DNA of 64,000 bases from Doryteuthis pealeii (GCA_023376005.1 CM042139.1:136022061-136086060), one strand, 5' to 3'. Shown: positions 42,766 to 53,901, counted from the stretch's first letter. The notes: generated by a model from the letters alone, not told the origin. A program made the numbers and translations.

Positions 42766-43918
42766 AATGTAATAATTTGATGAATTCTTGTTGAAATGAT
42801 CTGAAATTTTAACCTTATGTGTTGAAACGACTCAAAATTCTGTTTAATGATTTCTTTTCAGCTATAAAAATGTCATTCACTCAAAAAGAAAAGTTGTTTA
42901 AACATAGAATTTTGTTTTGTTTCGATGAAACAAGAATTGGTTAAGTTATTAGATTTTTCTGAAACATCTTCTACATTTCAAAGGATAGAAATTTTAAAAC
43001 CTCCTGTATATTAGTTATTCATTAAATACTCATTAAACATAGAACTATTAATATAAAAAGAAAACAAATAAAATTAAAAAATTTTTAATTAAAAAAAACA
43101 CTATGCCTTTTGTAATTTAAATATTTAATTTATAATATTGAATTTATTTGAAATTTAGAAAGAAAATACTCATAATACATAGTTTTCTCAAATTTTGCAT
43201 CAATCCTAATATATAATTATTATATTATATTTTAATGTATAATTAATATATAATATTTAATCTATTTAAAATTCAAAAAAATACTCATAAAACATATTTT
43301 TCTTAAATTTTCCTCCAATCCTCCTAATATATAATTAAAAATAATCTTTTATTTACTTATTTACTGGTCCATTTAATTAAATTAATACATTTTATTTTTT
43401 ACAACTGAAAAAAAAAAAAAAAAAAAATAGAAAATTAAGAAGGGAGGGAAAGAAAAAGAATAGAAACAAAGAGGGAAAAAGAAAGAAAATAAAATAAAAG
43501 CTAAGCATAAGAATTTTCCTATGTGACCGTTTCTATTTTGAAATGTACATGGCTACATTGTTGCAATATTCATCGGATGATAAACAGACAATATTGGATA
43601 CATATACAGGGTAGGATTTTAAACATTCGTTCTCAACAAATATTAAAAAAAAAAAGAAGAAATTACAGTTATTCGCCCATTTCATTCATAACATAAAGAA
43701 GGGGGAAGGGAGGAGAAAGAAAAAAAAAAGAAGAAAAAAAAAGTATAACCACGCAAAAAAAAACTTAAGCACGTTCATTTCTGATATTCGTCTCTGAAGA
43801 TAAAGTTTTCTTTGAAATCAATAAGACAAAAATAACATCTTTTTGTTTTTATATTTTATACACATTGTATTGCCTTCAAATTATTAATATGTTATTTTTG
43901 TTATTCTTGTTATTTCAG
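42766..43918. other. AT-rich intron DNA ahead of the FHIP exon
   Basis: Poly-A/purine-rich runs at about 43407-43500 and 43694-43745; the acceptor TTCTTGTTATTTCAG ends at 43918. No other gene signal. Confidence 0.6.
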
Positions 43919-44092
43919 GTATCTTATTCCTTGTACTCATGTAATGATCAGTCAGAAAAGAGCCGTAAAGGATGTTGACTTTCATAGTAAAAGTGCTGAA
44001 AAGTTCCTTTCTTTGAGACCAAAGTGCTGTAATCAAATTGCCAATCAAGATGGACATCAGAAAGATAATTCTGAAAATGTTCCTCTATATGG
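43919..44092 (+). CDS. FHF-complex HOOK-interacting protein, exon (downstream)
   Basis: A 174-base exon between TTGTTATTTCAG and GTAAGGAA, entering and leaving in phase 2. It encodes YLIPCTHVMISQKRAVKD, then VDFHSKSAEKFLSLRPKCC, a polar stretch (NQIANQDGHQKDN) and ENVPLYG. The first two blocks follow directly on the 'NCEDVM.QLV' helix in FAM160/RAI16-like proteins ('RYLIPC.H.M.SQ+..V+D.D.....A.K.L.L.P.CC'), so this exon and 26692-26772 belong to one gene. The polar stretch is in a region that varies between family members. The role is as for the middle exon: cargo adaptor for HOOK-dynein. FHIP1 and FHIP2 types are not distinguished. No later exon of the gene is found before 64000. Confidence 0.85.
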
Positions 44093-44222
44093 GTAAGGAA
44101 TTTTTGCAGTTTATCTTAATTCTTGCAGTTTAATTTGATTTCTTTGTTTAACTCTTATATACCGCCCCATTCCACCCAGCCGGAAGTCACATTTGTTTCG
44201 CTAATCTACCCTGAATGATAGC
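44093..44222. other. Intron start after downstream FHIP exon
   Basis: Donor GTAAGGAA, then 130 bp of AT-rich DNA before the 127-bp array. Confidence 0.6.
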
Positions 44223-45238
44223 CTTTGTTTAAATGTAATATTAAACATATTTAGAAGTCTTTATTTTTAGGGAAATAACAGGTAACTTTAAATGAAAAAG
44301 ATATTTTTAGCCATTTATTGATAAATCCTTATAGGAATGGGGATCTGGACTTTGTTTAAATGTAATATTAAACATATTTAGAAGTCTTTGATTTAAGGGA
44401 AATTACAGGTAACTTTAAATGAAAAGGCCATTTTTAGCCATTTATTGATAAATCCTTATAGGAATGGGGATGTGGACTTTGTTTAAATGTAATATTAAAC
44501 ATATTTAGAAGTCTTTATTTTTAGGGAAATAACAGGTAACTTTAAATGAAAAGGCCATTTTTAGCCATTTATTGATAAATCCATATAGGAGTGGGGATGT
44601 GGACTTTGTTTAAATGTAATATTAAACATATTTAGAAGTCTTTGATTTAAGGGAAATAACAGGTAACTTTAAATGAAAAGGCCATTTTTAGCCATTTATT
44701 GATAAATCCTCATAGGAATGGGGATCTGGACTTTGTTTAAATGTAATATTAAACATATTTAGAAGTCTTTGATTTAAGGGAAATAACAAGTAACTTTAAA
44801 TAAAAAGGCCATTTTTAGCCATTTATTGATAAATCCTTATAGGAATGGGGATGTGGACTTTGTTTAAATGTAATATTAAACATATTTAGAAGTCTTTATT
44901 TTTAGGGAAATAACAGGTAACTTTAAATGAAAAGGCCATTTTTAGCCATTTATTGATAAATCCTCATAGGAATGGGGATCTGGACTTTGTTTAAATGTAA
45001 TATTAAACATATTTAGAAGTCTTTGATTTAAGGGAAATAACAAGTAACTTTAAATAAAAAGGCCATTTTTAGCCATTTATTGATAAATCCTCATAGGAAT
45101 GGGGATCTGGACTTTGTTTAAATGTAATATTAAACATATTTAGAAGTCTTTGATTTAAGGGAAATAACAAGTAACTTTAAATAAAAAGGCCATTTTTAGC
45201 CATTTATTGATAAATCCTTTTAGGGATGGGAATCTGGA
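44223..45238 (+). repeat. 127-bp tandem satellite, 8 units
   Basis: CTTTGTTTAAATGTAATATT starts units at 44223, 44350, 44477, 44604, 44731, 44858, 44985 and 45112, an exact 127-bp period with no length drift. Two unit types alternate at AGTCTTT(ATTTTTA/GATTTAA)GGG in the order A B A B B A B B; some B units also carry TAACAAGTAACTTTAAATAA. The array ends in a partial unit at 45238. Confidence 0.97.
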
Positions 45239-45269
45239 CTTCTCAAAATTCTCAACAGGATGTTACGGG

Positions 45270-45445
45270 TTAATGGCATATTTTTGTATTGGAGTGGTAG
45301 TACCTGTTCAGGTCCTATCTAAGAGTTAAATAGAAAATTTATTTACAAAAAAAAAATTGAGTTAAATTTTTTTTCGAAACTTGGTCAGCATTAAATGACC
45401 CCCCCCACCCCTGTAGTTGATATGCCATAAAACAAAACAAATAAA
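45270..45445 (+). mobile_element. Dispersed repeat (type 4), 3' part
   Basis: GGAGTGGTAGTACCTGTTCA, GGTCCTATCTAAGAGTTAAA and CAGCATTAAATGACCCCCC then GTTGATATGCCATAAAAC match the last third of 39931-40390. Confidence 0.75.
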
Positions 45446-46319
45446 CTTTATACCCTTGCTGAAAGGCAAGAACTCACTTCTTTTCTCATGTAAATAAAAG
45501 GGTAGATTTTTTTAGCCTTGTTATGGAAACTGGACTAGAAAGACAAAAACTGAATAAAAACCAGCTGTACTCTTCTTTAAAAAAACAACAACATTTGACC
45601 ATTATGTATCCTGTCTGTGTTGAATAGATATGTAATGGTTGAAACAATGGCTAGTGTTCTAAAAATAGAAAAATGTAGACACACTGGCACCAAGAATTCA
45701 AATTTGGGCGGTAAAATAAGGAACCGTTTCTTTTAAATGGGAATATGAGAGGTAGCAGTAGGGGGTAGATAATAATAGGAGTAGGAGGTAGATATAGTAG
45801 TAATTGTAAGGGTCACTGAAAGGGACACGTGGGAGAAGTCAGTTGACGACGAGACGCGATAAGGGACAGACCAGCTTCCATGAGAGTCACCGGTAAACCT
45901 CAGCTCAACCTTCAGCTCCCGGATCCACACGACAGTTTAAGAGGTTACAACCAAGCTTAGTACAACTTGATGTAAAAGCAGAATTTTTCTCAAACCAAAA
46001 ATAAAACCTCATTTAAATCAACAGTTTGTATTTTCTGTTAATAATTCCACAAAGAAGAAATACAACAGATACATACAGTTGTATCACGAGATAGAAAGAT
46101 ACACTGAAGAATGGTGTGCTTAATACATTTATTAAGCACAAGCATCCAGTGCTAAACGGATACATACAAACACAGAACAAATAAGTACAAACAATTAACA
46201 AGACAAAACTTACACTAAATAGAGGAGGGTCAATTTGGCATATATTAATTTTTGCAGTTCTGATTTCTTTGTTTAATAGCATATCAACCAAATTATTTAC
46301 CGCGCTGTCAACTGATGCA
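45446..46319. other. Intron DNA; no supported gene
   Basis: Minus-strand frames at 45733-45930 and 46013-46363 (the latter with SAVNNLVDMLLNKEIR and hydrophobic stretches) have no recognised motif and no splice context I can defend. Confidence 0.5.
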
Positions 46320-46540
46320 TTAGAAAACACAGACTGCACCTCTACAGAGATGTAAGACCCCACCCAATGGGGGCCACCTGTTGGTCAAGGGCCAAAGTGG
46401 AGTGTTGCATGCCATGGACTGCACCACCAACTGGGTTCCATTCTTAAGCATCACGGGTCACCACCCATGACCAACAGGTGGCCCCCATTGAAAACATAGA
46501 CTGCACCTCTACAGAGGGGTAAGACCCCACCCAATGGACA
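46320..46540. repeat. Direct ~48-bp duplication around a 23-bp dyad
   Basis: GACTGCACCTCTACAGAG then GTAAGACCCCACCCAATGG occurs at about 46331-46370 and again at 46499-46538. Inside the first copy's right edge, AATGGGGGCCACCTGTTGGT (46366) pairs with ACCAACAGGTGGCCCCCATT ending at 46490. The type-4 repeat words continue to 46620. Confidence 0.85.
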
Positions 46541-46872
46541 GTCTAAGAGTCCCCTTCTGATTAATTGGTTGGTTACATCAAGCCCTATCACCTATATGAT
46601 TGCCCCAATTTATCTTAATTTTTCCACTTTGGTTTGATTCCTTTGTTTAATGACATATTGTTGTATCCTGAGGTGGAAAGATACCCAGAAGAATGGTGTG
46701 CTTAATACATTTATTCCATTTGGTAGATTGCTGAAGACATGTTAGCTACTCTACAACAAATATCAACTAAATTATCTGAATTAAGAATAGTTACTTAAAG
46801 TAAATTGTTTAGTTAGGATTATTATTAGTTGTTTAATTATTATTAAAAAGAAATAAGTAATTAAAGTAGATG
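46541..46872. other. Type-4 repeat fragment and unique DNA
   Basis: 46556-46610 (GGTTACATCAAGCCCTATCA, CCTATATGATTGCCCC) is a type-4 fragment. The rest is AT-rich without features. Confidence 0.6.
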
Positions 46873-47068
46873 GGATGGCCTAATGTTGGTACCAGAGAGA
46901 CAGCGAGGTAGTCTATCCCCTTTTCACTAGCACTAGACCAAGGAGATTGCTTTTGTGCTTGAGGTGGAGTGCCACACCAACCATCAACTCCTTACTTTAA
47001 CTCACAGATCCCTATGCTACTCATACCTTGCAATTGCTGTACTGACTGAGCTAAATTGGCCCTTATTA
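46873..47068 (-). mobile_element. tRNA-derived SINE (type 2)
   Basis: Reverse complement of the 26272-26518 element: CTATCCCCTTTTCACTAGC, CTAGACCAAGGAGATTGC, GGTGGAGTGCCACACC, CTCACAGATCCCTATGC. The head on the minus strand reads GGGCCAATTTAGCTCAGTCA (box A) while the box B region has been deleted. Confidence 0.85.
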
Positions 47069-47793
47069 AATAGAAATAATTACTTGAAAACATATAATTA
47101 TTAGTATTAGATAGGAATACGTGAGACCATATAATTATTTGTATTAGATAGGAATACTTGAAACCATATAATTATTAGTATTAGGAATACTTGAAACCAT
47201 ATAATTATTAGTATTAGATAGGAATACGTGAGACCATATAATTATTAGATAGGAATACTTGAAACCATATATTATTTGTATTAGATAGGAATACTTGAAA
47301 CCATATAATTATTTGTATTAGATAGGAATACTTGAAACCATATAATCATTAGTATTAGATAGGAATACTTGAAACCATATAATTATTTGTATTAGATAGG
47401 AATACTTGAAACCATATAATTATTTGTATTAGATAGGAATACTTGAAACCATATAATCATTAGTATTAGATAGGAATACTTGAAACCATATAATTATTTG
47501 TATTAGATAGGAATACTTGAAACCATATAATTATTAGTATTAGATAGGAATACTTGAATATAATTATTAGTATTAGATAGGAATACTTGAAACCATATAA
47601 TATTAGTATTAGATAGGAATACTTGAAACCATATAATTATTTGTATTAGATAGGAATACTTGAAACCATATAATTATTTGTATTAGATAGGAATACTTGA
47701 AACCATATAATTATTTGTATTAGATAGGAATATGAAACCATATAATTATTTGTATTAGATAGGAATATTTGAAATGACATAATCATTAGTATT
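47069..47793. repeat. 37-bp tandem array, about 19 units
   Basis: The unit TATTAGATAGGAATACTTGA then AACCATATAATTATTTG (37 bp) is repeated about 19 times with a few shortened units and TTAGTA/TTTGTA and ACTTGAAA/ACGTGAGA variants. The last unit ends at TAGTATTAGAT, directly where the transposase-like element begins. Confidence 0.95.
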
Positions 47794-48533
47794 AGATCGA
47801 TTTTTCATACCAACCTTAGTTTCAAACGGAGAAAGTTGCTAATTAACTATAAGAATAATTGTACCAATATTTTTCGATAAAACTTTACCATTGTTTGAGC
47901 AATCGCATTTAAATACACACAAAATCGAATGTTTTGAATTTCGCTCAGTTACCGAAAATAAGTAGGTCAGATTAAACCGTAGTTTTGAAAACATGTAAAA
48001 AAATAGGCTTAATAAAAGATTTTATTTCATTCAATAGCATGCAATTCTTGGTAGATAAATAAAAGTAAATAAAAGAAAATGCTGCAAAAATATTTAATTT
48101 AAGAAAGTTTATTAACCAAATTCGGCCTCGTTTTAAAAAGGAAACTACCGTATCAACACGTTTTGTTGTTTACATTTGAATTTCATTTGAGCTGATTTAA
48201 AACAGAAAAATAATTAAATCTTTTCCTTTTTTATTTTAACAAACTTAATATTAGAAAAAGAAATAAGTAGCTTTATATTCCCTGTGATAGATAATTTTTT
48301 TTTTTTTTTATTTTTGAAGACATTATTTTTCATTCGCAAGTTTTTTTTTGCGTGCTACCAAGCGATTTGCCTTTATTTATATGGTAAGTAATACATATTT
48401 TATCTTTTTCTATATTTTCCATTTCTTTAAATTTCACTCTTGAACATATAATTCAATTTGTTCTATTTCTTATAACAAAAATATATTTTTATAACAACAA
48501 ATACATTTTTTTTTCAGATAGTTTTCTAAAAAA

Positions 48534-51182
48534 ATGGTTGGAAAACGAACTCGTAGTGCTTCTTCTACAAATTTTGGAGGGCCACCTTCTCCATTAAATA
48601 AGACAGAACCGCCAACATTTAGACAAATAATTCAATATAGTTATTTTCTAAAAATACTTGTTCAAATTTAACAAACTTCAATATTTTAAATTTAAAGGCA
48701 AAAAATATAATTGATATATGGAATGTGGTTAATCCCTGTTTGCCTCTGTTAAGCGAAAAGTCTATTATAATTAAACTGAAAAGGACATGTTTCGAAAAAG
48801 CGCATCAGATAAATAGAAAATCTATTTCTTCAGCGCAAAAGAAAATTATGGTAAAAAAACTGGATACATTGTTTGACATTTCTTCTTGTTCCTGTCAATT
48901 GCCAATTTTAAGTTGTGAAGACAAAAATGTGAAATGCAAAAAAGAAAATTGTCAGACTAGGCACATATCTGTATTTGTCCTCTCAAAGATAAGGTAAAGT
49001 TATTTTTCTATTCTTTTCTTTTTTAATGAATTCAAATATCATCCCAATATCATAAACATTTTAATTCAATTGAATTTCTATAATGATATTTTATGTAAAT
49101 AAGTTAGAAAAGTTTCTTTCTATGTGATATAATATTTTTGAGATTTCAGTTGGTTAGATGTATTTATTCAACATAAATTACATCTAATATTTCAGGTACC
49201 AATGGAAGACAGAGAGTATCTAAAAGACCAGAGGGCCAAAATAGGACCCAAGGGTAGTTTCCAAATAAAGCTGCCATTCAGAAACCTAAAAGTAGTGTAG
49301 TAGAAGGAAAAAGACAAAACAAATTGATTCCTCTCCTATTGCCTCTACATCTTATGATCAGGATATTATTATTTCCCATTCATTAAATAGTGAGAAATAG
49401 ATGAAGATTATGAGCCTGGCAGATATCCCACAAGTGTTTACAGCCTTTTAAAAATTCCTCGGTATGCTACTGAGTTGATCAGGGGTGATGTTTCATCGAA
49501 CTTAGGAGCAAGTCTTGCAAATGCCTTTCTTTTAGATTTACAGGCTATGGGCCTTCTCAACCTGAGTGTTGATATCAAAAACATAATTTTAGATAAATCT
49601 AAAATAGACCGTGCAAAAGAAAGAACAAAAACTAATGCCCATCAAAAACACATTGATAAAAGAAAAAATTATTTGTATTGGTGTTGATGGAAGACAGGAT
49701 AAAATACTCTCTTATACAAAGAAATTGTGGAGGTAGATGGAAAGAAACAATTTAAGAAAATGAAGGGAACAGAACACCACTTGACATTTACGAAAGAGAT
49801 GGGTTTGTAGTAAAAGTGGAAAGTACCTCACACATAGAGTTATCCCAACTACTGGAGCAACTGGTGTTGTTCTAGCAGAGGAGGTTTTTAGTGTTTTGGA
49901 GGAGTATGACAGTGTTGATACCCTAAAAGCTGTTTTACTGGATAACACCCATACAAATACTGGCTGTGAAGCTGGGCTAGTTTCAGTTCTAGAGAAAACA
50001 ACTAAAAAGGAAATTGCACATCATTGGTTGCTCTCTACATCAAAATGAGCTTCCATTCAGAGCGGTTTTTAAGCACATTGATGGCAGCACAAGAAGTCCA
50101 ACATCATTTATTGGTCCAATTGGGAGATTGTGTACAAATGAATATCATAATTTACCTCAGATCAAATTTGAACCGATAGTTAGTCCTCTGGAGAGCCAAT
50201 ATTCTAGCATTAAACAGACAGATGATCTGAGTAGTGATCAGATACTTCTTCTAGAATATGCAGTAGGGATTTCACGGGGGAAAGTCACCCTAGATATGCT
50301 GCATGGAAAATTGGACCTTTAAATCAGGCAAGATGGTTGACGTTAGCTACCAGACTAATGTGTTTGTGGACTCGTGGAATTTACACTGAAAACATATCAA
50401 AACTACACAGCCTAATCCAGTTTATTGTTAAAGTTTATGCAGTTAGCTGGTTTGAAATTAAAAGAGACAATAAATTTCATAACCAGCAACTGTATATTTT
50501 CAATATGCTGCAAAGAATCAAAGAGCTACCACCTGAAATTCAGGAGGTTGCATTCAAAAATATTCAGCATAATGCTTTTGGCCTCCTACCAGAAAATATG
50601 TTGTATTCAATGTTTAAATCAGATGAACTGGAAGTGAGGGACGAAGCTATAAAAAGAATTTTAGCCATTCGGTAAGGAATTTAGATAAGATTGATTAAAA
50701 CAATTTCATCAATTTATAGATTCAATTTAAAGTAATATCCTAATTTCATGATAAAAATTAAAAATTTAGACAAGGTTGAACTTTCAATTTAATTCAATAT
50801 ATTGATTTTTCATTTTTTTCAGGAGAGGGAAGCCAACCAAAAAGAGGCTAAAAAAATACCAAAAATAAATTTTGATGCTACACATTGGTCACAGTTGATC
50901 GACCTGTCTCAAAATGGAATTTGTGAGCCTGGATTCATTGAAGAAATTTTAGATAATGAACTGGAGTCATCAAAGAGTGGGATAAAATTAGAGTTGCCTG
51001 ATTTGCCTTCACACTCACAAAGTGTTGAAAGGGCAGTAAAATTAACAACTTCAGCTTCCCAATCGGTTTATGGAATTGAAGCAAGGCATAGGCATATCAT
51101 TACAAAAGTTTTATGCCATGAAATAAGGCCTTCCTTTGCTTCAAAGGGCTCTTATGTAGAGCAGTTTAATATGATGGCATGA
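48534..51182 (+). pseudogene. Transposase-like gene, intron-containing, frameshifted
   Basis: Starts at ATG 48534 (MVGKRTRSASSTNFGGPPSP), after an acceptor TTTTTTTTCAG. Frameshifts at about 48645 and beyond split it; pieces follow in order. They are IIDIWNVVNPCLPLLSEKS to CQTRHISVFVLSKI (48725-48997, Cys-rich) and, after an intron (GTAAAG 48995, TTTCAG 49196), VPMEDREYLKDQRAKIGPKG. Next come RYATELIRGDVSSNLGASLA (49475-49687) and DGRQDKILSY, then VLLDNTHTNTGCEAGLV, LHQNELPFRAVFKHIDGSTR, ARWLTLATRLMCLWTRGIY (to 50672). A second intron (GTAAGG 50673, TTTTTCAG 50821) leads to the last exon ending LPDLPSHSQSVERAVKLTTS and stop. The D..TNTG, LH.NELP..H.DG and 'H.Q.VER.VK' blocks recur in a large, poorly named set of invertebrate transposon-like proteins with an RNase H-like core. 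Probably dead here, or damaged by assembly indels. Confidence 0.6.
50802..51182 (+). CDS. Last exon of the transposase-like gene
   Basis: From the acceptor (CAG ending 50821) the frame is intact to the TGA at 51180-51182. It gives EREANQKEAKKIPKINFD, ATHWSQLIDLSQNGICEPG, LPDLPSHSQSVERAVKL, SQSVYGIEARHRHIITKVL and RPSFASKGSYVEQFNMMA. The 'LP.HSQ.VERAVKL.T.AS..V.G...R...I...' block is the most conserved C-terminal signature of this protein set as I remember it. It suggests the C-terminus has been conserved as a unit even though upstream parts are broken. Could also be one exon of a host gene derived from the transposon. Confidence 0.55.
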   Translation: MIFHFFQEREANQKEAKKIPKINFDATHWSQLIDLSQNGICEPGFIEEILDNELESSKSGIKLELPDLPSHSQSVERAVKLTTSASQSVYGIEARHRHIITKVLCHEIRPSFASKGSYVEQFNMMA

Positions 51183-51865
51183 TAAAAGTTACTATTATCC
51201 TAGAACATTCATGTATCTTTATCATGTCTTTTATAACTTTATGCATTACAATGATTATATAAAATAGAAACTTAAAATTAGTAACCAGTAGATATTTAAA
51301 GGAATGTTCAAATTACAATGGTAGCTTATGTTAAAATCATCATCCCTTCATTTGTTTCTAGCAGAGTTCATACTTATTTGCTTTTGTTCAATTGATAACA
51401 GAAAAAATAATGCTACAACAATATATTGCAATGTCATTAATGACATATCTCAATTAATGAGGTAAAATGCTGCTTATTTGAGATATTAGGGTGGGGTGGG
51501 GGTTATAATTTCACTTTAAATGTTACTTTCGATATATTCTATTCATTTTATTTGAATAAGATAAATTTACAAATTTTTCTGGATTGAAATTATGAGATTT
51601 TAAAGCAATTTCTTATGTAAATGTATCAAAAACAAGGATTTCTGAGGGCTTCATAATAGACGAACTTTAAAACTAAATGTTCAAAAATTGGTTCAAGCTA
51701 GAAACCTACTTTTTGGTGTCAGTACTTATCATACCAATACCCAACTTTCTCTATTTGTTACATTTTGATATTCCAAAAAAAGTTGAAAATCGACCTACCC
51801 TATTATACAATCCAAATGGATGTGATTAGCTATTATGTATTACTCTTAGCATTGAGATTCCTACT
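51183..51865. other. 3' flank of the transposase-like gene
   Basis: AT-rich; contains GGGTGGGGTGGGGG near 51490 and the provisional right TIR at 51781-51797. No gene. Confidence 0.55.
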
Positions 51866-52429
51866 AATATGAGGACCCTCGCAATATCATCGACCGCACG
51901 TGGGTCGGTCATCAACAAAAATAAGACGGGAAAATGACGTTAGCAAAAAACAGAAACGCTGCTAGTCAAACGTTGGAATTAATAAAATGCGCTGTCTTAT
52001 TAAAATAAAATGAATTTTATTTAAAAATAAAATGAATTATTCAAAAATAAAATGAACCTTACATTTAAATTTTAAAATAATCAAGAAGCATTATAGTTAT
52101 AAATAAGCCTCAAAAAGTCTGGTGTAGAGTATTTAAAAAAGTGTAAGTTTGTATAAAAGGTGTATATAAATATCAAAATTATTTGTATACAATCCAACTG
52201 TAAAATAAGTAGCCATTTTTTATAGGTAAATCCGTGGTGTTTATGGATAAATATCATTGAGGAGTAAACATTCCAATATGATAAAGTTTTTCAAGACAAG
52301 TATGTGGAAAAATAAAAATGACTAGCAGCGTTCTGTTTTTGCTAAACGGTCATTTTTCCCGTCTTATTTTTTGTTTGTTGACCGACCCACGTGCGGTCGA
52401 TGCATGATATTGCGGTTTGTCCTTATATT
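51866..52429. mobile_element. MITE with ~100-bp terminal inverted repeats
   Basis: The left TIR (TAATATGAGGACC, GCAATATCATCGACCGCACG, TGGGTCGGTCATCAAC, AAGACGGGAAAATGAC, CGCTGCTAGTC) is matched in reverse complement at 52320-52429 with a few small indels. The 350-bp interior is AT-rich and non-coding. Its CACGTG core makes the arm ends (CGCACGTGGGTCG) conspicuous. Confidence 0.9.
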
Positions 52430-53361
52430 AATGAAGGAAGGGCCGGTGTTGCCTTTTTAAACCGAGTCGAGAGAGAGGCCCCCGAAGGTATTTTGCACAC
52501 TCTCTCCTGATGAGCCCATGCAGTTGTAAACACCTTTGTTTTTATTTTATCATATTCCACACTGTCGGATTAATTTCCATTTTATTTTTCCACACACACG
52601 CACACACACAGCATTCAATATATATAATATATATATATATATATTATATATATATATATAGGGGCTGGTTATACATACAATACATACATACATATACATT
52701 TATTATATATATATAATATATATATATATATTATAATATTATAATATATATGTGGAAACATCTTTCCACCTGATGATTGCCTCGCATGAAACAATATGGT
52801 CGGGAAATGTTCCTTTGTGACTGAATAATACGATATAATAAAACCTTTATATATTTATTTTATTATATTATATAACAGCTCTATTTTATATTGGACACTC
52901 CTACGCAATAATACTGCCTTTGGTACGCCATTCCAGCCAAAAAAGCTGAAACAATGACCAATCCTCACACACTATATATTATATAATATATTATGTGGTG
53001 TGGTGTGTGGTGTGTGTGTGTATTAGTAAAAAAGTATTCTGTGTCTACATATTGATTCCAACTTCATTTTTCACGGAAATGAATAGAAACCACATAACAA
53101 TCAGAATGAAAAAAGCATTTTATAAAATTTCAAAAATTTAATCAATCAAGAATGTTCAAAAATTTGGTTAGAAATTTTAACCAATGTCAGCGGGGCCATC
53201 AAAGGAAACGGGGCCGAAATGTCATCAGGTAGTATAAAAATAAGTTAATTTTTAAAAAATACACAAAAAACATCAAAAAACCCAAAGAAACCAAAAAAGT
53301 AACAGCGTCCGATGAAAATAGAATTTTGATATACTTGTCATGACACATCAATAAGAACACA

Positions 53362-53392
<31 letters not shown>

Positions 53393-53860
53393 TACACACG
53401 ACATCACCACACACACACACAACAACACACACATATATTAATATATATATATATATATAATATATATATAGTCTGCTGAATCTCATAGAGAGAGAGAGAC
53501 CTGAGGTGTTACAAAAGGCATGGTTTACTTTATATCTACATTATATTTTGTGGACTGAATTTTCTGAAATACATTGAATATCTGAAAAAAGTTTTATTAC
53601 TTTTTGTAAGAATATAGAGTCACATGCAGTTCTCCCACAGAGACTAGCACTCACTAGTAATGATTTGAGTATGAATACCTACCTAATTCGGCCACGAATG
53701 ATCCAGCGTGTTGGTATCCTTTAGCATAAGTCCGTTGGATAATCCCAAACTGTATTAAAAGGGATTTTTTTCCGTTTACAACACCATACTACACTTAGAA
53801 TCTACATATACTTTATCCACCAATATTAAACATTTATCTATATATATAGTAACCATTATT

Positions 53861-53899
<39 letters not shown>
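52430..53899. other. Microsatellite-rich intergenic or intron DNA
   Basis: (CA)n/(TA)n at about 52584-52760, (TG)n near 52990-53020, (CT)n(AC)n at 53362-53430, (TA)n at 53430-53470 and 53863-53900. The block GGTCGGGAAATGTTCCTTTG at 52780 looks like a repeat tail but has no second copy here. No gene. Confidence 0.6.

Positions 53900-53901
<2 letters not shown>

Larger units (their letters stand above)
47794..51797 (+). mobile_element. Probable DNA transposon, 4.0 kb, with short TIRs
   Basis: The left edge AGATCGATTTTTCAT and the reverse complement of the right edge (AGGTCGATTTTCAAC) form an imperfect terminal inverted repeat, with AGAAAGTTG shared a little further in. Between them lies the multi-exon transposase-like pseudogene 48534-51182. 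The left end abuts the 37-bp array. I could not identify a target-site duplication, so the ends are provisional. Confidence 0.5.

Noticed and set aside
47069..47793. CRISPR array
   Set aside because: A 37-bp head-to-tail repeat with no spacers.
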